Of a stretch of 64,000 nucleotides of DNA, positions 25,401 to 37,400 are shown piece by piece. The notes beneath the pieces were generated by a model. The model was not told the origin of the DNA, made no database searches, and worked only from the letters and a program-made list of their open reading frames with translations. Every line of letters begins with the position of its first letter. Positions within the stretch are counted from its first letter, which is position 1. Source of the DNA: Leptoclinus maculatus (lineage: Eukaryota > Chordata > Actinopteri > Perciformes > Stichaeidae). Location of the stretch: assembly GCA_032191485.1 (NCBI GenBank), contig JAVDOI010000005.1, positions 5,941,979-6,005,978 on the forward strand, given 5' to 3'. Position numbers and translations under genes: made by a program.

Positions 25401-28400
25401 TTGGGGGGCAGTTGTTGTTGGGGTGGCAGTTGTTGATGTCAGGACAGTAGTTGTTGGGACGACAGTTGTTGTTTGGGCGGCAGTTTTTGGGGCGGCAGTT
25501 GTTGATGTCAGGACAGCAGTTGTCGTTGGGACGACAGTTGTTGTTTGGGCGGCAGTTGTTGGGGCGGCAGTTGTTGATGTCAGGACAGCAGTTGTCGTTG
25601 GGACGACAGTTGTCGTTGGGGCTGCAGTTGTTGATATTTGGGCAGCAGTTGTTGATGTTTGGGCTGCAGTTGTTGATTTCAGGACAGCAGTTGTCGTTGG
25701 GACGACAGTTGTTTGGGCGGCAGTTGTTGATGTCAGGACAGCAGTTGTCGTTGGGACGACAGTTGTCGTTGGGACGACAGTTGTTTGGGCGGCAGTTGTC
25801 GTTGGGGCTGCAGTTGTTGATGTTTGGGCAGCAGTTGTTGATGTTTGGGCTGCAGTTGTTGATTTCAGGACAGCAGTTGTCGTTGGGATGACAGTTGTTT
25901 GGGCGGCAGTTGTCGTTGGGGCTGCAGTTGTTGATGTCAAGACAGCAGTTGTCGTTGGGACGACAGTTGTTGTTTGGGGGGCAGTTGTTGTTGAGGTGGC
26001 AGTTGTTGATGTCAGGACAGTAGTTGTTGGGACGAAAGTTGTTGTTTGGGCGGCAGTTGTTGGGGCAGCAGTTGTTGATGTCAGGACAGCAGTTGTCGTT
26101 GGGACGACAGTTGTTTGGGCGGCAGTTGTTGATGTCAGGACAGTAGTTGTTGGGACGACAGTTGTTGTTTGGGCGGCAGTTGTTGGAGCGGCAGTTGTTG
26201 ATGTCAGGACAGCAGTTGTCGTTGGGACGACAGTTGTTTGGGCGGCAGTTGTTGGGGCTGCAGTTGTCGTTGGGGCTGCAGTTGTTGATGTCAAGACAGC
26301 AGTTGTCGTTGGGACGACAGTTGTTGTTTGGGGGGCAGTTGTTGTTGGGGTGGCAGTTGTTGATGTCAGGACAGTAGTTGTTGGGACGACAGTTGTTGTT
26401 TGGGCGGCAGTTTTTGGGGCGGCAGTTGTTGATGTCAGGACAGCAGTTGTCGTTGGGACGACAGTTGTTTGGGCGGCAGTTGTCGTTGGGGCTGCAGTTG
26501 TTGATATTTGGGCAGCAGTTGTTGGTGTTTGGGCTGCAATTGTTGATTTCAGGACAGCAGTTGTCGTTGGGACGACAGTTGTTTGTGCGGCAGTTGTTGA
26601 TGTCAGGACAGCAGTTGTCGTTGGGACGACAGTTGTTTGGGCGGCAGTTGTCGTTGGGGCTGCAGTTGTTGATGTTTGGGCAGCAGTTGTTGATGTTTGG
26701 GCTGCAGTTGTTGATTTCAGGACAGCAGTTGTCGTTGGGATGACAGTTGTTTGGGCGGCAGTTGTCGTTGGGGCTGCAGTTGTTGATGTCAAGACAGCAG
26801 TTGTCGTTGGGACGACAGTTGTTGTGTGGGGGGCAGTTGTTGTTGGGGCGGCAGTTGTTGATGTCAGGACAGTAGTTGTTGGGACGACAGTTGTTGTTTG
26901 GGCGGCAGTTGTTGATGTCAGGACAGCAGTTGTCGTTGGGACGACAGTTGTTTGGGCGGCAGTTGTTGGGGCTGCAGTTGTCGTTGGGGCTGCAGTTGTT
27001 GATGTCAAGACAGCAGTTGTCGTTGGGACGACAGTTGTTGTTTGGGGGGCAGTTGTTGTTGGGGTGGCAGTTGTTGATGTCAGGACAGTAGTTGTTGGGA
27101 CGACAGTTGTTGTTTGGGCGGCAGTTGTTGGGGCGGCAGTTGTTGATGTCAGGACAGCAGTTGTCGTTGGGACAACAGTTGTTTGGGCGGCAGTTGTCGT
27201 TGGGGCTGCAGTTGTTGATATTTGGGCAGCAGTTGTTGATGTTTGGGCTGCAGTTGTTGATTTCAGGACAGCAGTTGTCGTTGGGACGACAGTTGTTTGG
27301 GCGGCAGTTGTTGATGTCAGGACAGCAGTTGTCGTTGGGACGACAGTTGTTTGGGCGGCAGTTGTCGTTGGGGCTGCAGTTGTTGATGTTTGGGCAGCAG
27401 TTGTTGATGTTTGGGCTGCAGTTGTTGATTTCAGGACAGCAGTTGTCGTTGGGATGACAGTTGTTTGGGCGGCAGTTGTCGTTGGGGCTGCAGTTGTTGA
27501 TGTCAAGACAGCAGTTGTTGTTTGGGCGGCAGTTGTTGGGGCGGCAGTTGTTGATGTCAGGACAGCAGTTGTCGTTGGGACGGCAGTTGTCGTTGGGGCT
27601 GCAGTTGTTGATGTTTGGGCAGCAGTTGTTGATGTTTGGGCTGCAGTTGTTGATGTCAGGACAGCAGTTGTCGTTGGGACGACAGTTGTTTGGGCGGCAG
27701 TTGTCGTTGGGGCTGCAGTTGTTGATGTTTGGGCAGCAGTTGTTGATGTTTGGGCTGCAGTTGTTGATTTCAGGACAGCAGTTGTCGTTGGGATGACAGT
27801 TGTTTGGGCGGCAGTTGTTGTTGGGGCTGCAGTTGTTGATGTCAAGACAGCAGTTGTTGTTTGGGCGGCAGTTGTTGATGTCAGGACAGCAGTTGTCGTT
27901 GGGACGACAGTTGTTGTTTGGGGGGCAGTTGTTGTTGGGGCGGCAGTTGTTGATGTCAGGACAGTAGTTGTTGGGACGACAGTTGTTGTTTGGGCGGCAG
28001 TTGTTGGGGCGGCAGTTGTTGATGTCAGGACAGCAGTTGTCGTTGGGACGACAGTTGTTTGGGCGGCAGTTGTTGATGTCAGGACAGTAGTTGTCGTTGG
28101 GACGACAGTTGTTTTGGCGCCAGTTGTTGGGGCTGCAGTTGTCGTTGGGGCTGCAGTTGTTGATGTCAAGACAGCAGTTGTCGTTGGGACGACAGTTGTT
28201 GTTTGTGGGCCAGTTGTTGTTGGGGCGGCAGTTGTTGATGTCAGGACAGTAGTTGTTGGGACGACAGTTGTTGTTTGGGCGGCAGTTGTTGGGGCGGCAG
28301 TTGTTGATGTCAGGACAGCAGTTGTCGTTGGGACGACAGTTGTTTGGGCGGCAGTTGTTGGGGCTGCAGTTGTCGTTGGGGCTGCAGTTGTTGATGTCAA

Positions 28401-31400
28401 GACAGCAGTTGTCGTTGGGACGACAGTTGTTGTTTGGGCGGCAGTTGTTGGGGCGGCAGTTGTTGATGTCAGGACAGCAGTTGTCGTTGGGACGACAGTT
28501 GTCGTTGGGGCTGCAGTTGTTGATGTTTGGGCAGCAGTTGTTGATGTTTGGGCTGCAGTTGTTGATTTCAGGACAGCAGTTGTCGTTGGGATGACAGTTG
28601 TTTGGGCGGCAGTTGTCGTTGGGGCTGCAGTTGTTAATGTCAAGACAGCAGTTGTTGTTTGGGCGGCAGTTGTTGATGTCAGGACAGCAGTTGTCGTTGG
28701 GACGACAGTTGTTGTTTGGGGGGCAGTTGTTGGGGCGGCAGTTGTTGATGTCAGGACAGTAGTTGTCGTTGGGACGACAGTTGTTTTGGCGCCAGTTGTT
28801 GGGGCTGCAGTTGTCGTTGGGGCTGCAGTTGTTGATGTCAAGACAGCAGTTGTCGTTGGGACGACAGTTGTTGTTTGGGGGCCAGTTGTTGTTGGGGCGG
28901 CAGTTGTTGATGTCAGGACAGTAGTTGTTGGGACGACAGTTGTTGTTTGGGCGGCAGTTGTTGGGGCGGCAGTTGTTGATGTCAGGACAGCAGTTGTCGT
29001 TGGGACGACAGTTGTTTGGGCGGCAGTTGTTGGGGCTGCAGTTGTCGTTGGGGCTGCAGTTGTTGATGTCAAGACAGCAGTTGTCGTTGGGACGACAGTT
29101 GTTGTTTGGGCGGCAGTTGTTGGGGCGGCAGTTGTTGATGTCAGGACAGCAGTTGTCGTTGGGACGACAGTTGTCGTTGGGGCTGCAGTTGTTGATGTTT
29201 GGGCAGCAGTTGTTGATGTTTGGGCTGCAGTTGTTGATTTCAGGACAGCAGTTGTCGTTGGGATGACAGTTGTTTGGGCGGCAGTTGTCGTTGGGGCTGC
29301 AGTTGTTAATGTCAAGACAGCAGTTGTTGTTTGGGCGGCAGTTGTTGATGTCAGGACAGCAGTTGTCGTTGGGACGACAGTTGTTGTTTGGGGGGCAGTT
29401 GTTGGGGCGGCAGTTGTTGATGTCAGGACAGTAGTTGTCGTTGGGACGACAGTTGTTTTGGCGCCAGTTGTTGGGGCTGCAGTTGTCGTTGGCGCTGCAG
29501 TTGTTGATGTCAAGACAGCAGTTGTCGTTCGGACGACAGTTGTTGTTTGGGCGGCAGTTGTTGGCGCGGCAGTTGTTGATGTCAGGACAGCAGTTGTCGT
29601 TGGGACGGCAGTTGTCGTTGGGGCTGCAGTTGTTGATGTTTGGGCAGCAGTTGTTGATGTTTGGGCTGCAGTTGTTGATTTCAGGACAGCAGTTGTCGTT
29701 GGGATGACAGTTGTTTGGGCGGCAGTTGTTGTTGGGGCTGCAGTTGTTGATGTCAAGACAGCAGTTGTTGTTTGGGCGGCAGTTGTTGATGTCAGGACAG
29801 CAGTTGTCGTTGGGACGACAGTTGTTGTTTGGGGGGCAGTTGTTGTTGGGGCGGCAGTTGTTGATGTCAGGACAGTAGTTGTCGTTGGGACGACAGTTGT
29901 TTTGGCGCCAGTTGTTGGGGCTGCAGTTGTCGTTTTGGCTGCAGTTGTTGATGTCAAGACAGCAGTTGTCGTTGGGACGACAGTTGTTGTTTGGGGGCCA
30001 GTTGTTGTTGGGGCGGCAGTTGTTGATGTCAGGACAGTAGTTGTTGGGACGACAGTTGTTGTTTGGGCGGCAGTTGTTGGGGCGGCAGTTGTTGATGTCA
30101 GGACAGCAGTTGTCGTTGGGACGACAGTTGTTTGGGCGGCAGTTGTTGGGGCTGCAGTTGTCGTTGGGGCTGCAGTTGTTGATGTCAAGACAGCAGTTGT
30201 CGTTGGGACGACAGTTGTTGTTTGGGCGGCAGTTGTTGGGGCGGCAGTTGTTGATGTCAGGACAGCAGTTGTCGTTGGGACGACAGTTGTCGTTGGGGCT
30301 GCAGTTGTTGATGTTTGGGCAGCAGTTGTTGATGTTTGGGCTGCAGTTGTTGATTTCAGGACAGCAGTTGTCGTTGGGATGACAGTTGTTTGGGCGGCAG
30401 TTGTCGTTGGGGCTGCAGTTGTTAATGTCAAGACAGCAGTTGTTGTTTGGGCGGCAGTTGTTGATGTCAGGACAGCAGTTGTCGTTGGGACGACAGTTGT
30501 TGTTTGGGGGGCAGTTGTTGGGGCGGCAGTTGTTGATGTCAGGACAGTAGTTGTCGTTGGGACGACAGTTGTTTTGGCGCCAGTTGTTGGGGCTGCAGTT
30601 GTCGTTGGGGCTGCAGTTGTTGATGTCAAGACAGCAGTTGTCGTTGGGACGACAGTTGTTGTTCGGGGGCCAGTTGTTGTTGGGGCGGCAGTTGTTGATG
30701 TCAGGACAGTAGTTGTTGGGACGACAGTTGTTGTTTGGGCGGCAGTTGTTGGGGCGGCAGTTGTTGATGTCAGGACAGCAGTTGTCGTTGGGACGACAGT
30801 TGTTTGGGCGGCAGTTGTTGGGGCTGCAGTTGTCGTTGGGGCTGCAGTTGTTGATGTCAAGACAGCAGTTGTCGTTGGGACGACAGTTGTTGTTTGGGCG
30901 GCAGTTGTTGGGGCGGCAGTTGTTGATGTCAGGACAGCAGTTGTCGTTGGGACGACAGTTGTCGTTGGGACGACAGTTGTCGTTGGGGCTGCAGTTGTTG
31001 ATATTTGGGCAGCAGTTGTTGATGTTTGGGCTGCAGTTGTTGATTTCAGGACAGCAGTTGTCGTTGGGACGACAGTTGTTTGGGCGGCAGTTGTTGATGT
31101 CAGGACAGCAGTTGTCGTTGGGACGACAGTTGTCGTTGGGACGACAGTTGTTTGGGCGGCAGTTGTCGTTGGGGCTGCAGTTGTTGATGTTTGGGCAGCA
31201 GTTGTTGATGTTTGGGCTGCAGTTGTTGATTTCAGGACAGCAGTTGCCGTTGGGATGACAGTTGTTTGGGCGGCAGTTGTCGTTGGGGCTGCAGTTGTTG
31301 ATGTCAAGACAGCAGTTGTTGTTTGGGCGGCAGTTGTTGATGTCAGGACAGCAGTTGTCGTTGGGACGACAGTTGTTGTTTGGGGGGCAGTTGTTGTTGG

Positions 31401-34400
31401 GGCGGCAGTTGTTGATGTCAGGACAGTAGTTGTCGTTGGGACGACAGTTGTTTGGGCGCCAGTTGTTGGGGCTGCAGTTGTCGTTGGGGCTGCAGTTGTT
31501 GATGTCAAGACAGCAGTTGTCGTTGGGACGACAGTTGTTGTTTGGGGGCCAGTTGTTGTTGGGGCGGCAGTTGTTGATGTCAGGACAGTAGTTGTTGGGA
31601 CGGCAGTTGTTGTTTGGGCGGCAGTTGTTGGGGCGGCAGTTGTTGATGTCAGGACAGCAGTTGTCGTTGGGACGACAGTTGTTTGGGCGGCAGTTGTTGG
31701 GGCTGCAGTTGTCGTTGGGGCTGCAGTTGTTAATGTCAAGACAGCAGTTGTCGTTGGGACGACAGTTGTTGTTTGGGCGGCAGTTGTTGGGGCGGCAGTT
31801 GTTGATGTCAGGACAGCAGTTGTCGTTGGGATGACAGTTGTTTGGGCGGCAGTTGTCGTTGGGGCTGCAGTTGTTGATGTCAAGACAGCAGTTGTTGTTT
31901 GGGCGGCAGTTGTTGATGTCAGGACAGCAGTTGTCGTTGGGACGACAGTTGTTGTTTGGGGGGCAGTTGTTGGGGCGGCAGTTGTTGATGTCAGGACAGT
32001 AGTTGTCGTTGGGACGACAGTTGTTTTGGCGCCAGTTGTTGGGGCTGCAGTTGTCGTTGGGGCTGCAGTTGTTGATGTCAAGACAGCATTTGTCGTTGGG
32101 ACGACAGTTGTTGTTTGGGGGCCAGTTGTTGTTGGGGCGGCAGTTGTTGATGTCAGGACAGTAGTTGTTGGGACGACAGTTGTTGTTTGGGCGGCAGTTG
32201 TTGGGGCGGCAGTTGTTGATGTCAGGACAGCAGTTGTAGTTGGGACGACAGTTGTTTGGGCGGCAGTTGTTGGGGCTGCAGTTGTCGTTGGGGCTGCAGT
32301 TGTTGATGTCAAGACAGCAGTTGTCGTTGGGACGACAGTTGTTGTTTGGGCGGCAGTTGTTGATGTCAGGACAGCAGTTGTCGTTGGGACGACAGTTGTT
32401 TGGGCGGCAGTTGTTGGGGCTGCAGTTGTCGTTGGGGCTGCAGTTGTTGATGTCAAGACAGCAGTTGTCGTTGGGACGACAGTTGTTTGGGGGGCAGTTG
32501 TTGTTGGGGTGGCAGTTGTTGATGTCAGGACAGTAGTTGTTGGGACGACAGTTGTTGTTTGGGCGGCAGTTGTTGGGGCGGCAGTTGTTGATGTCAGGAC
32601 AGCAGTTGTCGTTGGGACAACAGTTGTTTGGGCGGCAGTTGTCGTTGGGGCTGCAGTTGTTGATATTTGGGCAGCAGTTGTCGTTGGGATGAGAGTTGTT
32701 TGGGCGGCAGTTGTCGTTGGGGCTGCAGTTGTTGATGTCAAGACAGCAGTTGTCGTTGGGACGACAGTTGTTGTTTGGGGGGCAGTTGTTGTTGGGGTGG
32801 CAGTTGTTGATGTCAGGACAGCAGTTGTCGTTGGGACGACAGTTGTTTGGGGGGCAGTTGTTGTTGGGGCGGCAGTTGTTGATGTCAGGACAGTAGTTGT
32901 TGGGACGACAGTTGTTGTTTGGACGGCAGTTGTTGGGGTGGCAGTTGTTGATGTCAGGACAGCAGTTATCGTTGGGATGACAGTTGTTTGGGCGGCAGTT
33001 GTTGGGGCTGCAGTTGTCGTTGGGGCTGCAGTTGTTGATGTCAAGACAGCAGTTGTCGTTGGGACGACAGTTATTGTTTGGGGGGCAGTTGTTGTTGGGG
33101 TGGCAGTTGTTGATGTCAGGACAGTAGTTGGGACGACAGTTGTTGTTTGGGCGGCAGTTGTTGGGGCGGCAGTTGTTGATGTCAGGACAGTAGTTGTTGG
33201 GACGACAGTTGTTGTTTGGGCGGCAGTTGTTGGGGCGGCAGTTGTTGATGTCAGGACAGCAGTTGTCGTTGGGACAACAGTTGTTTGGGCGGCAGTTGTC
33301 GTTGGGGCTGCAGTTGTTGATATTTGGGCAGCAGTTGTTGATGTTTGGGCTGCAGTTGTTGATTTCAGGACAGCAGTTGTCGTTGGGACGACAGTTGTTT
33401 GGGCGGCAGTTGTTGATGTCAGGACAGCAGTTGTCGTTGGGACGACAGTTGTTTGGGCGGCAGTTGTCGTTGGGGCTGCAGTTGTTGATGTTTGGGCAGC
33501 AGTTGTTGATGTTTGGGCTGCAGTTGTTGATTTCAGGACAGCAGTTGTCGTTGGGATGACAGTTGTTTGGGCGGCAGTTGTCGTTGGGGCTGCAGTTGTT
33601 GATGTCAAGACAGCAGTTGTTGTTTGGGCGGCAGTTGTTGGGGCGGCAGTTGTTGATGTCAGGACAGCAGTTGTCGTTGGGACGACAGTTGTTTGGGCGG
33701 CAGTTGTTGGGGCTGCAGTTGTCGTTGGGGCTGCAGTTGTTGATGTCAAGACAGCAGTTGTCGTTCGGACGACAGTTGTTGTTTGGGCGGCAGTTGTTGG
33801 GGCGGCAGTTGTTGATGTCAGGACAGCAGTTGTCGTTGGGACGGCAGTTGTCGTTGGGGCTGCAGTTGTTGATGTTTGGGCAGCAGTTGTTGATGTTTGG
33901 GCTGCAGTTGTTGATTTCAGGACAGCAGTTGTCGTTGGGATGACAGTTGTTTGGGCGGCAGTTGTTGTTGGGGCTGCAGTTGTTGATGTCAAGACAGCAG
34001 TTGTCGTTGGGACGACAGTTGTTGTTTGGGGGGCAGTTGATGTTGGGGCGGCAGTTGTTGATGTCAGGACAGTAGTTGTTGGGACGACAGTTGTTGTTTG
34101 GGTGGCAGTTGTTGGGGCGGCAGTTGTCGTTGGGGCTGCAGTTGTTGATGTCAAGACAGCAGTTGTCGTTGGGACGACAGTTGTTGTTTGGGGGGCAGTT
34201 GTTGTTGGGGTGGCAGTTGTTGATTTCAGGACAGCAGTTGTCGTTGGGACGACAGTTGTTTGGGCGGCAGTTGTCGTTGGGGCTGCAGTAGTTGATATTT
34301 GGGCAGCAGTTGTTGATGTTTGGGCTGCAGTTGTTGATTTCAGGACAGCAGTTGTCGTTGGGACGACAGTTGTTTGGGCGGCAGTTATTGATGTCAGGAC

Positions 34401-37400
34401 AGCAGTTGTCGTTGGGACGACAGTTGTTTGGGCGGCAGTTGTCGTTGGGGCTGCAGTTGTTGATGTTTGGGCAGCAGTTGTTGATGTTTGGGCTGCAGTT
34501 GTTGATTTCAGGACAGCAGTTGTCGTTGGGATGACAGTTGTTTGGGCGGCAGTTGTCGTTGGGGCTGCAGTTGTTGATGTCAAGACAGCAGTTGTCGTTG
34601 GGACGACAGTTGTTGTTTGGGCGGCAGTTGTTGGGGCGGCAGTTGTTGATGTCAGGACAGCAGTTGTCGTTGGGACGACAGTTGTTTGGTCGTCAGTTGT
34701 CGTTGGGGCTGCAGTTGTTGATATTTGGGCAGCAGTTGTTGATGTTTGGGCTGCAGTTGTTGATTTCAGGACAGCAGTTGTCGTTGGGACGACAGTTGTT
34801 TGGGCGGCAGTTGTTGATGTCAGGACAGCAGTTGTCGTTGGGACGACAGTTGTTTGGGCGGCAGTTGTCGTTGGGGCTGCAGTTGTTGATGTTTGGGCAG
34901 CAGTTGTTGATGCTTGGGCTGCAGTTGTTGATTTCAGGACAGCAGTTGTCGTTGGGATGACAGTTGTTTGGGCGGCAGTTGTCGTTGGGGCTGCAGTTGT
35001 TGATGTCAAGACAGCAGTTGTTGTTTGGGCGGCAGTTGTTGATGTCAGGACAGCAGTTGTCGTTGGGACGACAGTTGTTGTTTGGGGGGCAGTTGATGTT
35101 GGGGCGGCAGTTGTTGATGTCAGGACAGTAGTTGTCGTTGGGACGACAGTTGTTTGGGCGCCAGTTGTTGGGGCTGCAGTTGTCGTTGGGGCTGCAGTTG
35201 TTGATGTCAAGACAGCAGTTGTCATTGGGACGACAGTTGTTGTTTGGGGGCCAGTTGTTGTTGGGGCGGCAGTTGTTGATGTCAGGACAGTAGTTGTTGG
35301 GACGACAGTTGTTGTTTGGGCGGCAGTTGTTGGGGCGGCAGTTGTTGATGTCAGGACAGCAGTTGTCGTTGGGACGACAGTTGTTTGGGCGGCAGTTGTT
35401 GGGGCTGCAGTTGTCGTTGGGGCTGCAGTTGTTGATGTCAAGACAGCAGTTGTCGTTGGGACGACAGTTGTTTGGGCGGCAGTTGTCGTTGGGGCTGCAG
35501 TTGTTGATATTTGGGCAGCAGTTGTTGATGTTTGGGCTGCAGTTGTTGATTTCAGGACAGCAGTTGTCGTTGGGACGACAGTTGTTTGGGCGGCAGTTGT
35601 TGATGTCAGGACAGCAGTTGTCGTTGGGACGACAGTTGTCGTTGGGACGACAGTTGTTTGGGAGGCAGTTGTCGTTGGGGCTGCAGTTGTTGATGTTTGG
35701 GCAGCAGTTGTTGATGTTTGGGCTGCAGTTGTTGATTTCAGGACAGCAGTTGTCGTTGGGATGACAGTTGTTTGGGCGGCAGTTGTCGTTGGGGCTGCAG
35801 TTGTTGATGTTTGGGCAGCAGTTGTTGATGTTTGGGCTGCAGTTGTTGATTTCAGGACAGCAGTTGTCGTTGGGATGACAGTTGTTTGGGCGGCAGTTGT
35901 CGTTGGGGCTGCAGTTGTTGATGTCAAGACAGCAGTTGTCGTTGGGACGACAGTTGTTGTTTGGGGGGCAGTTGTTGTTGGGGCGGCAGTTGTTGATGTC
36001 AGGACAGTAGTTGTTGGGACGACAGTTGTTGTTTGGGCGGCAGTTGTTGGGGCGGCAGTTGTCGTTGGGGCTGCAGTTGTTGATGTCAAGACAGCAGTTG
36101 TCGTTGGGACGACAGTTGTTGTTTGGGGGGCAGTTGTTGTTGGGGTGGCAGTTGTTGATGTCAGGACAGTAGTTGTTGGGACGACAGTTGTTGTTTGGGC
36201 GGCAGTTGTTGGGGCGGCAGTTGTTGATGTCAGGACAGCAGTTGTCGTTGGGACGACAGTTGTTGTTTGGGGGGCAGTTGTTGTTGGGGTGGCAGTTGTT
36301 GATGTCAGGACAGCAGTTGTCGTTGGGACGACAGTTGTTTGGGCGGCAGTTGTCGTTGGGGCTGCAGTTGTTGATGTCAAGACAGCAGTTGTCGTTGGGA
36401 CTACAGTTGTTGTTTGGGGGGCAGTTGTTGTTGGGGTGGCAGTTGTTGATGTCAGGACAGCAGTTGTCGTTGGGACGACAGTTGTTTGGGCGGCAGTTGT
36501 CGTTGGGGCTGCAGTTGTTGATGTCAAGACAGCAGTTGTCGTTGGGATGACAGTTGTTTGGGCGGCAGTTGTCGTTGGGGCTGCAGTTGTTGATGTCAAG
36601 ACAGCAGTTGTCGTTGGGACTACAGTTGTTGTTTGGGGGGCAGTTGTTGTTGGGGTGGCAGTTGTTGATGTCAGGACAGCAGTTGTCGTTGGGACGACAG
36701 TTGTTTGGGCGGCAGTTGTCGTTGGGGCTGCAGTTGTTGATGTCAAGACAGCAGTTGTCGTTGGGACGACAGTTGTTTGGGCGGCAGTTGTTGGGGCTGC
36801 AGTTGTCGTTGGGGCTGCAGTTGTTGATGTCAAGACAGCAGTTGTCGTTGGGACGACAGTTGGTGTTTGGGGGGCAGTTGTTGTTGGGGCGGCAGTTGTT
36901 GATGTCAGGACAGTAGTTGTTGGGACGACAGTTGTTGTTTGGACGGCAGTTGTTGGGGCGGCAGTTGTTGATGTCAGGACAGCAGTTGTCGTTGGGACGA
37001 CAGTTGTTTGGGCGGCAGTTGTTGGGGCTGCAGTTGTCGTTGGGGCTGCAGTTGTTGATGTCAAGACAGCAGTTGTCGTTGGGACGACAGTTGGTGTTTG
37101 GGGGGCAGTTGTTGTTGGGGTGGCAGTTGTTGATGTCAGGACAGTAGTTGTTGGGACGACAGTTGTTGTTTGGGCGGCAGTTGTTGTGGCGGCAGTTGTT
37201 GATGTCAGGACAGCAGTTGTCGTTGGGACGACAGTTGTTTGGGCGGCAGTTGTTGGGGCTGCAGTTGTCGTTGGGGCTGCAGTTGTTGATGTCAAGACAG
37301 CAGTTGTCGTTGGGACGACAGTTGTTGTTTGGGCGGCAGTTGTTGGGGCGGCAGTTGTTGATGTCAGGACAGCAGTTGTCGTTGGGACGACAGTTGTTTG

